A stretch of DNA of 64,000 nucleotides from Prionace glauca (taxonomy: Eukaryota; Chordata; Chondrichthyes; Carcharhiniformes; Carcharhinidae). The translations under genes and the position numbers were made by a program. The notes under the pieces were generated by a model. It did not search any database and was not told the origin of the DNA. It worked only from the letters and a program-made list of their open reading frames with translations. This document shows positions 9,691 to 20,224 of this stretch, piece by piece (position 1 is the stretch's first letter; each line of letters begins with the position of its first letter). The stretch lies in the NCBI GenBank assembly GCA_037974335.1, contig CM075760.1, positions 35,783,609 to 35,847,608 on the forward strand. The letters run 5' to 3'.

Positions 9691-11422
9691 TAAGACAGCA
9701 GCTGAACCAGTTTGTGACCAATGATCACGCAATCTGAAGCTTAATTTCATTATTAATGCACTGGGCTGTGCTTCGAAAACGGCTACAATTAACCTTGTCT
9801 CATTTATGACTGTTCATGGCAGTGTTCACTACAATCACACATTTGGTGCAGTCTTGTACAGTAATGCACTAGGCCATGTCTCTTTATATACTGCGTTTGA
9901 CTCATTTGAATCATTATTGCAATAGACTTTGCACTGTTTACATTACATTACATGCCGCTTCATTTATTAATACATATAGACATGCCATGATAAATGCTAC
10001 AAATCATCGTCTCTGAACTATTATTACTTAGTCAAGAGTCCACTTACGTTACATTAGGCTCCATCTCAGATATTATTGTGCGAGGCTCTATGTCATGCAC
10101 TACTGAACACACCCGTGTATCACGAATAAAGCAGACACTTTCTCACTAATTGTTTTTCTATCAAATGTGTCTAATAGATGGAATCGAACAAAGAGCGAGT
10201 GAGAAGAATAGATGGATATTAACTAAAAAGTGCAGTATAATTGTGTGGATGAAATTGTGTTATAGATCAGAGTGAGTTAGGTCTCGAACTGTGCTAAAGT
10301 CAAAAATTATAACAAGGAACTATATTTACATACACACAGAACATATTATAGAGGCAGGGTTCAGGCTGGATTTCTGAACGGATTAAGGAAAAAACTGAGC
10401 GCCGAGGAATGGAAAATCCAGCGAAAAAGAGGCATGTATCCAATTATAATGAAATATTATTTGATAATGTCTGGATGATAAAATAGACAAATCATTAAAT
10501 CACTAAAATGTAAGGTTATTCAATAATTAGCTGGTAATCGACATGTTCACTAGCGGGAAGGTAAATAGGAATGCAAGTATTAAATTCACTATCCTTCGGC
10601 CAGATTTCCCTTTGAATCTTACTGACAGAGACATTAATACCATTGCTTTACTGATTGTTCTCTTTCCATGGAAACAGGGAAATACATTTTCCTCAAATAT
10701 CTCCTCAAACCTGCTCCACTAACCTTGAGATTAAAATGATACAACACCATCATCTGCTGGCGGTCAACAGCAGCTGCAGGCGCTAGTGCTTGTGAGTCTG
10801 CGAACCGGTTACTGAAATATGAATACTGAACGATATTGTCCGAGATTGGAGTTTGTAGAAGGATCTCGGCTGGTGTATTCGCCCTTTTTATAACCAGGCA
10901 CCGCAGATAAACAGTGTTCTTCATTTCCCATTGGGAGATAATGTCTGGAGATTGAATTTGGGATTATTTGAAACTTCAAATTGTACATTCGATGCAGTTA
11001 CCAAACGTTAATCAAATTCAGAATCTTAGTGGGTAAACATTTCTGCCCTCTGCAATTCGTTTGTCCGACATTTTCACGGTTTAGTCTTAAAAAAGGCACA
11101 AAGAATTAGACATTTACAGGGATACACACACACACACACACAGGTTATTGGAGCCTACAGAGAAACAGGGGAGCATACACAGATTCATGGACACATGTAG
11201 ATGTAGGGGCACACTAGATTCAGATACACCAAGATTCAGGCGCAGACACATAGAGATCCTGGTAACTCGAAAGATACAAGGGCACGCACAGTATCAGAGG
11301 TATATACAATGTCTCAGCTTGTACACTGCCAAATTCTCTCTCGTAGTTCCAAACTTTTGATTGAGTTGAAGCAGGCAACTGTTTACCCGTGAATGCTGAT
11401 AGTGAGAAAAATAGCAAAAATC
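9691..11422. other. Gene-free spacer with a dispersed repeat
   Basis: No coding support. About 10635-10890 carries, in inverted orientation, the same repeat as about 52420-52680 (shared core CGCCTGCAG..GCCAGCAGATG). A short (CA)n lies at 11128-11142. The remainder shows nothing I recognise. Confidence 0.5.
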
Positions 11423-11439
11423 CGTCCCTGGGTGGTATC

Positions 11440-11475
<36 letters not shown>

Positions 11476-11496
11476 GACCAATTGCGCCACAGAGAC
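11423..11496 (-). tRNA. tRNA-Asn (GTT), intact
   Basis: 74 nt: GTCTCTGTGGCGCAATTGGT... with anticodon arm TTCGG CTGTTAA CCGAA, T arm GGTGG TTCGATA CCACC and discriminator G. All stems pair. Looks functional. Confidence 0.9.
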
Positions 11497-11879
11497 TGAG
11501 ACGACAGCAGTTACGTATATTCTAAACTAGTGTGACGAAAACCTGTTCCAGAACTGCAGCATGACGGCACTGTTTACAATTCTATACAAGTCTCTTTAGT
11601 TCCGTTGATCCTTCAGCACTGCTGTAGAGTGTTGGTTATTCCCTTCCTCCTATGAACGGGCAGGTAAAATAAATCCATGTATCTTATCACAGGGAGGAAT
11701 TGAAAAGGAGTCAAGGGAACGAACCACAAGTAGCCTAACGATCCAGTACTTGCCACTCAATCATCAATAACAACATTGCGATCCATTTCCCTCAAGATTT
11801 AATATTTCCCCTTGTTTTCTCCTAATTTTAGCAGGATATTCGCTTCAATATAGAGAGTGAACAGAGAATGAAGGGACTT

Positions 11880-11950
11880 TGCATTGGCCGGGAATCGAAC
11901 CCGGGCCTCCCGCGTGGCAGGCGAGAATTCTACCACTGAACCATTAATGC
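11880..11950 (-). tRNA. tRNA-Gly (GCC), acceptor stem weakened
   Basis: 71 nt with loop CTGCCAC, anticodon GCC, T arm CCGGG TTCGATT CCCGG. The acceptor 5' strand is GCATTAA instead of GCATTGG, leaving two A-C mismatches at the inner end. Otherwise canonical. Functional status uncertain. Confidence 0.78.
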
Positions 11951-13008
11951 TGCTCTTGCTAGTGAGATTCCCACATGCTCTCTCTTCCTTCACACTCAGC
12001 AGCATTGTAATTTCCTGATTTTGTCCTTTCATTCCCCAAATGCCCAGAAATGCTCTCACTCAAATCTCACACACAACATCGCACAAGTCTCTCATGCTGT
12101 TAACACCTTCCTTTCATTCACAACCGCATCTCAAACTTTCAACCTTCCTCCAAAACACAAGCACTCTGCAACAATGCCCCTCTCACACAGCCTCACTCTC
12201 CCAAAAATGCCTCTGCTTTCACCACATCAGTCTAAACACGCTTAAAACTTGTTCAAATTATTTGCACACTATTTCTTCCACTCAACCCATATCACTACAA
12301 TACGCCTCATGCCATTCTGCAAAAGCTTTCAGTTGCTACATTTCTTCAAAGCTGGTACCCAGTGCGACACCAGGCCAAACTTCCACTGTCAACACTTGAT
12401 AACACCTATATAGGGTTACAAGTTAACTCGGAATGAGTTAAAAATAGGACTTCGGAGAGCTAGGAGGGGGCATGAGAAGTCCTTGCCAAGTTGGATAAAG
12501 GAAAACCCCAAAGCTTTTTACTCTTACGTTAAAAAATGCATTAAATCTTCATATATCGAGGCCAGTCTGCGACATCTGAAAGCAATGAATCCTCACCACG
12601 AGACCACCAGGATCCCATCTGCCTGATTCTCCCAGATACTGATTACAGGAATGTGCACAGCGCCAATTGTCCGCACTTAAACACTCCTTCCTGTCTGTTA
12701 AGATTTGAAATTGTTCATATTTTCACATTGACTTCCAGTGTGATGAAAGCAGAGCTGTGATAAGCTGATGTTGTTCAATGGATTTACTGCAGTAAGGTTT
12801 ATGTCAGTTCGATGCAAACATTGGTGTTTGAATGTGGTCAGTTACAGTGAAATTTAATGCAGTGGAAAGTAGCCTACTCATTTTTACAGGAGGAACCAGC
12901 AAGGGAAATATAAATATGAATAATTGTGCAACGGGACTGATATTTCTCCCTGCTGTTCAAATTGGCACAAGTATTGATCCACGATTTTGAAGCGCTGCGC
13001 ATGTGTTG
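11951..13008. other. Gene-free spacer with a tRNA-Glu scrap
   Basis: Mostly C/A-rich unique sequence. 12589-12615 (ATGAATCCTCACCACGAGAC) matches the 5' half of a reversed tRNA-Glu and is a small relic. 12730-12980 is a diverged copy of about 3600-3860. No gene seen. Confidence 0.5.
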
Positions 13009-13080
13009 GGTTCTGTGGTGTAATGGTGAGCACTCTGGACTCTGAATCCAGCGATCCGAGTTCAAATCTCAGCAGAGCCT
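13009..13080 (+). tRNA. tRNA-Gln (CTG)
   Basis: 72 nt starting GGTTCTGTGGTGTAATGGTG, loop ACTCTGAAT (anticodon CTG), acceptor stem GGTTCTG/CAGAGCC pairing throughout with covarying changes relative to other vertebrates. The T arm CCGAG TTCAAAT CTCAG has one mismatch. Likely functional. Confidence 0.85.
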
Positions 13081-13341
13081 TGTTTTAATTTGCAAATACA
13101 GATGATGGATTGGCTGAAGGGCGTTTCATTTAAGTTTATCACCAAGTCCTATTCGAGAGGAGAATTTGCCAGCCCGTTCAGCTGCTGTTACTCAATTCAA
13201 GGGCAATTAGGGATGATCGTAAATGAATAAAGACAATCCCAATAATGGACCTTTTCCTCACAAGTAAACGCAAACTTTTTCACAATGTTTCTGCCTGAAA
13301 CTTCCGAAACGTCGAGCTAATATGTAACAACTATCCCACTT

Positions 13342-13406
13342 TCCCATGTGGCGCAATGGGTAACGCGTCTGACTACGCATCAGAAGATTCTTGGTTCGCT
13401 CAGTGC
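13342..13406 (+). pseudogene. tRNA-Arg (ACG) pseudogene
   Basis: GTGGCGCAATGGGTAACGCG and GACTACGCATCAGAAGATTC match vertebrate tRNA-Arg-ACG. The acceptor 5' strand is altered, and the T arm and 3' acceptor strand are degraded and shortened. Dead relic. Confidence 0.75.
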
Positions 13407-14411
13407 AAAGTTTTAAAAGGTGTTCACAAATTCCTTGTTACTTTCGATGAAAAAGGTATTTAATCGCTTTATACGTATTCAGACAAATGGTGGCAAGCAT
13501 ATTTTCAGCTTCTCTGGAGAAAGTAATGTTAGGAAATTGCTAATGAAGAGCAACCGACTATTTTAAGTTTTTTTCCTTGAAAACAATAATTTAATAAGAT
13601 TAGGATATTAAATAAATGCTAAACTCAAATACATTTTGGACAGAATTCAACATGTCTTAGAGAATTTACACTATTTTGTAAATATTTTCATAAAATTCAG
13701 CATTTCTGATTTTGGAGAAAGCAGTTCAAGCTGAGGTCAGAGCAAAGATAATATGACTGTAACATCGAGATTCTGATAATATTCAGCACCAAACTGAAAA
13801 CATAGACTTCCCTCACCCTAGCATGTTTCAGATGGTGATTAACTATGTTAGTCTGCACCTAAACCTATTAAATTGTCTTGTAGACTGGATGACTTGCTGA
13901 TATGTGCAGGTGTCAAAATAGGGAAGTTTCTTTTCTGGCATTGCATCAAACAATTTATCATTTCTTATTTGACACAAAGCATTTGAGGCCGAGGCCAGAG
14001 CGAAGATACTATGGGCGTAACATCGAGATTCAGATAATGTTCAGGAACAAAATGCCCCGGCCGATGAAGGCATGCTTTAAGGTGCGAGGGGCAAGGTTTA
14101 AAGGAGATGGACATGGCAGATTGTTTGCACAGAGAGTAGGGGGTTCCTGGAACTCGCTGCCGGGGAGAGATAGTAGAAGCAGATGCAGTTGTGACTTTTA
14201 CATCACTTGACAAATACATAAATAGGATGGGAATAGAGGGATATGGTCCCGGAAGGATAGGGGGTTTTAGTTAAGTCGGACAACATGGTCAGTGAAGGTT
14301 TGAAGGGCCGAATGGTATGATCGTGGGCTGTAATTTTCTCTGTTCTTTGTACTGCCATTTTTCTTTATCCAAACTGAGCCTCAGACCCTGTAGCTCTATA
14401 TTTAGCCACTT
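13407..14411. repeat. Spacer repeats and a LINE 3' end
   Basis: 13720-14050 holds two diverged copies of the block seen at about 7340-7460 (GTAACATCGAGATTC.GATAAT). 14050-14345 is a + strand CR1-like LINE 3' end (TTCCTGGAACTCGCTGCC ... GGGCCGAATGG ... TTCTCTGTTCTTTG). No gene. Confidence 0.6.
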
Positions 14412-14639
14412 CATCTCTGACATCTTCTCCACTCACACAACCCTGTGAGGTGTCTGTACTGATCTTATTGTGGCATCATGAGCGTTCCACATACAACATG
14501 ACTTGTATCTATAAATTCTCATCTTGAACATTTCAATTGAAATTTCAAAGCAAGCAGAGCCTTTTGAGCAAAATGGTTCAGATTCCCATCCCCTTTAATG
14601 TGAACAAGTTGTTTCTGATTTAGTATAGAGGTTGTCTAT

Positions 14640-15545
14640 TAAACAATGACTGAACACAGGGGATGAATGTGAGAAGCTGAAGTTTCCAGTTGAAGAGGTT
14701 CCCAGTGTCTCTGAGCAGCTGAACTGGGGAAGCCTTTGGGCAGAGACTGCGCTGCTGCTATTTCCCTTCCAGACCACCGGGGGTCGCTGTAACACGCCCG
14801 GGCGCTGATCCTCCCAGTGTCTCCTCTTGCCCGCTCCAGCCCTGCCGCTGCTCGTTGGCGGAAAATCCGAGGCCTGCAGAGAGGCGGACAGCCGCCATAT
14901 TGAGGTGACGTCACCTTCAGCCCCTCCCCCCCGTCGAGGAAAAAGCGACGGTTCAGAAATGTAGAAAGTGAGAGAAATTCCCACCGGGAATCCCGCCCGG
15001 AGCGGGATTAAATAAATTAAATAAATTAAATTAAATAAAATACATATTTTTATAAAGAGGCAGGTGGCAGAACCGCGCATGTGCTGTAGTATTTTCCCAG
15101 AGCGCACCGCGCGGATGTGATTGAAAAACAGACGGTATAAAAACAGAAACTATTTTCCCGAATGGAGAAGGAACCGAAAATCTGACGGGTGAGGATGTGA
15201 GTAATAATCATCAAGATTCAAAATATTAAAAGATTAAAATGTAACTGTCTGGGCGCATGTGCAGGAGGGGAATTCCCCCAGAGTGCAGCGCTCGGGTCGC
15301 CGTCTCCTCTGGCAACGCCAGCCGGCCGCCGGCGGTGGGTGGGTGTGATTTTGGCGCAGGCGCAGTGAGGTCTGCCTGCAGCCCATTGTCCAGATTGCCC
15401 CCAGTGGATGTCGTGGGGATGGTGCAGCAGATGGAGCAACAATCCCAGTTTCAATGGGGGGAGAGAAGCTGCAATGCTGCTCCCTGTTGTTCACTCCTCT
15501 CCCCAGCCTCAGGATTGCAGAGTGTTTAAACAAGGGGGTGCATTG
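14640..15545. promoter_or_regulatory. GC-rich, promoter-like block downstream of IgM (copy 1)
   Basis: GC- and CpG-rich island in otherwise AT-rich DNA. It carries the palindrome GGTGACGTCACC (CRE core TGACGTCA at 14906-14913), a GCCGCCATATT word resembling a YY1 site, and a TATA-like TATAAAAA at 15136-15143. Two diverged copies of a GCGCATGTGC...CCCAGAG unit (about 15076 and 15253) lie in it. The open frames across it are not conserved between the two module copies, so it is not coding. It could be a promoter, a regulatory region 3' of the constant exons, or an unclassified repeat. Confidence 0.45.
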
Positions 15546-17340
15546 TCACAGCAGCAGGGTCTCCACGTCCTTCCGGTAGTATGGTAACCAGAACTGGACG
15601 CAGTGCTCGAAATGCGGTCTAAACAACGTACTGTACAACTGCAGCATTAGATGTCAGCCCTTATACTATATACATAAGAACATAAGAACATAAGAAATAG
15701 GAGCAGGAGTAGGCCATCTGGCCCTTCGAGCCTGCCCCGCCATTCAATAAGATCATGGCTGATCTGTCGTGACTCAGCTCCACCTTCCCGCCCTCTCCCC
15801 ATAACCCTTAATCCCTTCTCTTATCAAAAACCCATCAACCCGTTTCTTAAAAATATTTAGCGAGGCAGCCTCCACCACTTCAACGGGCAGAGAATTCCAG
15901 AGATTCACCACCCTTTGAGTGAAGAAGTTCCTCCTCAACTCTGTTCTAAACCGCCCCCCCTTTATCTTGAGGCTGTGCCCCCTAGTCCTACTGTCTTTTT
16001 TGAGCGGGAACAGTCTCTCCACCTCTATCCTATCCATCCCATTCATCATCTTATACGTCTCAATGAGATCTCCCCTCATTCTTCTAAACTCTAACGAGTA
16101 CAAGCCTAGTTTATTCAGCCTCTCCTCATAGCTCAATCCCCTCAACTCCGGTATCAGCCGAGTAAACCTCCTCTGCACTCCCTCCAGGGCCAAAACATCC
16201 TTGCGCAGGTGCGGCGCCCAAAACTGCACACAGTACTCCAGCTGCGGCCTCACCAATGCCCTATACAGCTGCAGCAAGACCTCCCTACTTTTATATTCAA
16301 TCCCCTTCGCTATGAAGGCCAGCATCCCATTCGCCTTCCTGACCACCTGCTGCACCTGCAAGCTGGGTTTTTGCGACTCATGCACAAGGACCCCGAGGTC
16401 CCTCTGCACCGTCGCCTGCTGCAGTTTTTCGCCCCGTAAGTAATAGTCCTTCCTACCATTCCTCCTACCAACGTGGACCACCTCACACTTGCCAACATTA
16501 AATTCCATTTGCCATTTCCTGGCCCATTCGCCCAGCCTATCTAGATCCTTCTGCAGACTCTCCACACCCTCCGCACAATTTGCCTTTCCCCCAATCTTGG
16601 TGTCATCAGCAAATTTCGACGCCCTGCACTCGGTTCCCTCCTCCAGATCATCTATATAAATGGTAAATAGCTGAGGCCCCAGCACCGACCCCTGGGGCAC
16701 CCCACTAGTCACCAACCGCCAATCCGAATAGCATCCATTGACCCCCACTCTCTGCCTCCTATTTGACAACCAATCCTCTATCCACGCTAACACTCTACCC
16801 CCAACTCCATGTCCCCTGACCTTCTGCAATAACCTCTTGTGAGGTACCTTGTCAAACGCCTTCTGAAAATCCAGAAAGACCACATCCACCGGCTCTCCTC
16901 CATCCACTGCCCTAGACACATCCTCATAGAACTCCAGTAAATTTGTCAGACACGACTTCCCTTTAATGAAACCGTGTTGCGTCCGCCCTATCAAGCAATT
17001 CCCCTCAAGATGCCTCGCTATTTCCTCCTTAATGACGGTTTCTAACATTTTACCTACCACAGACGTTAAACTAACCGGCCTATAATTCCCCGCCTTTTGC
17101 CTGCCACCCTTCTTAAACAACGGCGTAACATTAGCCGTTTACATATACACCTTCATATAAAGGCTAGCATTCGGTAAGCTTTCTTCGCAACCTTCTCCAC
17201 CTGTGTTGCCACCTTCAGAGACTTGAGCACTTGCAGTCCCGGGTCCCTCTGCATTTCTATACTCTTAACCGGTCTACCACTTATCATGTAACTCCCCTCT
17301 ACATTATTCCTTCCAAAATGCATCACCTCGCATTTATCAG
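15546..17340 (-). repeat. Old CR1-like LINE fragment hosting a younger LINE
   Basis: 15546-15673 plus 17143-17340 form an older CR1 fragment, continuous in the second module at 54146-54480. There the minus strand encodes RT-like words (KVATQVEKVAKKAYGILAFI). In copy 1 it is split by the LINE at 15674-17142. Confidence 0.8.
15674..17142 (-). mobile_element. CR1-like LINE, 5'-truncated, open RT frame
   Basis: Non-LTR retrotransposon. The minus-strand frame 17120-15774 (448 codons) is uninterrupted and encodes the reverse transcriptase and C-terminal part: NYRPVSLTSVVGKMLE, KAFDKVPHKRLL (motif A), SGVPQGSVLGP (motif B), FADDTKIGG (motif C, catalytic DD) and QRDLGVLVHES. The endonuclease domain is missing through 5' truncation. 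The 3' end carries repeats of TTCTTATG typical of CR1. The element is bounded by a candidate 6-bp target duplication ATATAC (15668-15673 and 17143-17148). The empty site is seen in the second module near 54249. The intact frame suggests a young insertion. Confidence 0.9.
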
Positions 17341-17539
17341 GATCAATATATATGTTGAGAAATTTGCCTACCTCGGAATTACTCTGGCAGAGATATTACC
17401 ACGATGCCACTGTTACCCTTTCAACATTGATAGAGAACTTACAGCAGAGAAGAAGGCCATTTTGAAGCGTCATGTGTGCGTTGGCCCTCTAAAGGACCAA
17501 TTCATCCAATAACACTCTGTACCCCACAGTCTCGCATTT

Positions 17540-17840
17540 AGTTCATTTTCAGACAATTATCCAATCCCATTTTGAACCCATTAATTGGCTGTGCCTGCAT
17601 CACACTCTCAAACAGGACATTCCAGATCTGGATCACTCAATGTCTGAAAATGTTTTTTCGTGATGTCTCCATGTTTCCTTCACCAATTTACTTCAACCCG
17701 TGCCCTCTGTGTCAAAATCCTTCTGCTATTGAAAGTTTCTCTCTATCTACTCTGTCAAGACCCCTCAGGATTTTGAATGCCTCATTAAAGTCACATCAGC
17801 AACTTTCTGTCAAGGAAATAGTCCGAAACTCTCCAAAATA
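17540..17840 (-). repeat. LINE fragment, shared by both modules
   Basis: Contains AATCCCATTTTGAACCCATT and TTCCAGATCTGGATCACTCA, typical of a shark CR1-related 3' region. It is matched at 54650-54940, so it predates the duplication. Confidence 0.55.
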
Positions 17841-18068
17841 TATTCGTCACTGAAGTTTCTGATCTCTGGAATTATTCCCGTGTTTTCCTCCTGCATCCAG
17901 TCCACTGATTTTACATTCTGCCTTACGTTCGGTCAGTTAGTGCCTGCTTGAACACATGAAACACAATATTTCTACATGCCCTGGAGTGAAGATTCGGAGC
18001 AAATTCATTTCGCATTTCTGGCGGACTAAGGGGAATCAGACAAGGTTAAGGTAGTTTAAATGCTGCTG

Positions 18069-18560
18069 GTCCTCCATAAGGACATAAGAAAGGAACATGA
18101 GAAATAGGAGCAGGAGTAGGCCATCTAGCCCTTCGAGTCTGCCCCGCCATTCAATAAGATCATGGCTGATCTGAAGTGGATCAGTTCCACTTTCCCGCTT
18201 TCTCCCCATAATCCTTAATTCCCTTGTCTGTCAAAATCTACCCGTGTCTTAAATATATTCAACGAGGTAGCCTCCACCACTTCAATGGGCAGAGAATTCC
18301 AGAGATTCACCACCCCTTTGAGTGAAGAAGTTCCTCCTCAACTCTGATCTAAAGTATACCTCTCCCCCCCCCCTTATCTTGAGGCTGTGCTCTCTAGTCC
18401 TGCTATCCTTTCTAAGTGGGAAGAATCTCTCTCCCTCTACCCTATCCATCCCTTTCATTATCTTATACGTCTCTATAACATCCCCCCTCATCCTTCTAAA
18501 CTCCATGACAGACCAGTTTATGAGTGAATTCAGCGAGTTTCTCCTCATTCTTCTCTCATT
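18069..18560 (-). repeat. CR1-like LINE 3' fragment, shared by both modules
   Basis: Begins with the 3' end (AACATGAGAAATAGGAGCAG) and encodes on the minus strand MEFRRMRGDVIETYKIMKGM and RSELRRNFFTQ. The counterpart at 55176-55660 has the same ends, so insertion predates duplication. Confidence 0.85.
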
Positions 18561-18797
18561 CTGTCTCTGGATTTGATCAGAAAAAGGCAGAGATGAAGGT
18601 GTCTTTACACCAGTGGGTCACTGGGTGGCGCAGTGACTCTGTCTCTAAAGGGTCCTGAGTTCAACCACATCCCACCCATGACTGCAGGGGACATGCTTGT
18701 CTGGGAAAGGTGGGGGGAGAACCGTGTAATAGGGAAATGGAGCGGAGTTGATGGGTTTAGGAGAACGGAATTAAGCCAAGACAGGGATGGTTAAATT

Positions 18798-18803
18798 TTT
18801 ATT
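18798..18803 (-). terminator. Poly(A) signal for membrane IgM (unit 1)
   Basis: AATAAA on the minus strand, about 460 nt after the TM2 stop codon, in a stretch matched at 55892-55897 of unit 2. The only strong signal downstream of TM2 before the spacer repeats. Confidence 0.6.
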
Positions 18804-19259
18804 CAAAGTTTATTTAAAAATTCAGAGAATATTTTACAGTGAAATTGTTTTTTTAAAGTTAGGAAAGTGAACATAGCGATCGAGGTTCACATTGAGAACA
18901 GGAGACATGTACAGAGAATCCGTCAATATTTGTACATCTGTTACATACACCAAAAAGAGAATACAGATCCTTAATAGAAAGAGGAATTAACAAACGTGAA
19001 TAAGGAATGAGAAATTATTTATACATGAAATTTAAACTAGGGGGGAAACTATTAACCACAATAACATTATAACAAAAAAACTCGTACTTTTCACACTGAA
19101 AACTGAAATAATGTCTATTGTTGCCTCAGTTACAGATCCAGAATGATAAACTGAGAGAAATTTACTGATAGATTCACCGAGAGCAGATATTGTATTGGAG
19201 CCATACACAGATCTTTATAATCAGCTGAGGGAAATCTGCAGCGTCCAAAATTCAACCCA

Positions 19260-19268
19260 TCATTTGAT
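19260..19268 (-). CDS. IgM heavy chain TM2 exon (unit 1)
   Basis: After the TM1 donor the next good acceptor on the minus strand is TTTATTTTACAG, directly followed by ATC AAA TGA. It therefore adds Ile-Lys and a stop, giving a cytoplasmic tail ending ..TLVKIK, close to the short KVK-type tail usual for membrane IgM. The 3' UTR then runs to the poly(A) signal near 18800. Identical in unit 2. Confidence 0.75.
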   Translation of the reverse strand: MK

Positions 19269-19402
19269 CTGTAAAATAAAGAGGCAATATTGAAGCAGAT
19301 GTTTCTGATGCGGGACATTAATGTTTTTAATCAGTGAAACAATGAGAGATTTTTCAAATCCATTCTGTCAGTGTGAAATGTGAGTGAATTGAATCATCTC
19401 AC

Positions 19403-19530
19403 CTTCACCAGAGTGACGGCAGTACTGTAGAAAATGCTCAGGAAGAACAGGACGATGAATGTGGAAGCGGTTGTCCAGATGTTGCTGTTATCATCCTCAC
19501 TGTCTTCAATCCAGATGCGGTCGGTGGGGT
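19403..19530 (-). CDS. IgM heavy chain TM1 exon (unit 1)
   Basis: Encodes the membrane anchor of surface IgM: an acidic spacer ([16 protein letters not shown]) followed by a hydrophobic span ([18 protein letters not shown]) with polar residues that in this family contact the signalling partners. 128 nt: acceptor CCCCTAG|, two bases, then 42 codons, donor AAG|GTGAGA. The two leading bases complete the codon left by the cryptic donor inside CH4 (G|GTAAAC at 22918), forming Asp. Phase therefore supports alternative splicing of CH4 to TM1. Confidence 0.93.
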
Positions 19531-20193
19531 CTAGGGGACAGAGGCCAGGAAATGGAATTAGATTACTTTATTTATCCAGGGAATCTCATTGTTTTCTTTT
19601 CCCTGTTCTCCTTTATAATCTGTTCATTCATTCTCATGTCTAATTTTCAATGTATATCTCCTGTTAAATTCAGGACACTCAGTAACAGATCTCCATAACT
19701 ATCTTCACACCTGATCCTTATTGGTATTCCTTGGAGAGTCCATGTCAGAAAGCACTGAAGGTGTTTTCTTGAGAATCAGTTCATTTTGAACTATTTGCCA
19801 CTAACCCTTATTGAAGAATGTTCTGACTGATCTGGAGGAACATTCCCCTGTCAATGATTGTTTCCACAGATGGTGACTGATCTGTAAAATGTGAATGCTG
19901 CTATTGAAGATCTGGGATGTAATTTCCAATCTTTGCTTATTTACAGTGGAAATGTTTCGTAAATCATGAGCTTAATTCAGTTTCTCAACGTGTTTGGCGG
20001 TGTTTTGAGAATTGGGATAGTCATCGGTGTGTATGTCCATTCAAATTCACATTTAAATTTTACTTTCATCATTCACCTGCCGTTTGTATTAAAGATTGTA
20101 TGTGTGTGCGCGCGTCTGTGTGTGTGTGTGTCTGTGAGTCTGTGTGTGTGTGTGTGTGCGTCAGTGCGTGTGTGTGTGTGTCTGTGAGTCTGT

Positions 20194-20224
<31 letters not shown>

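Noticed and set aside
14595-15107. 170-codon frame in the GC-rich block (and 187 codons at 53231-53794)
   Set aside because: The two copies keep homology in different frames, so there is no protein-level conservation.
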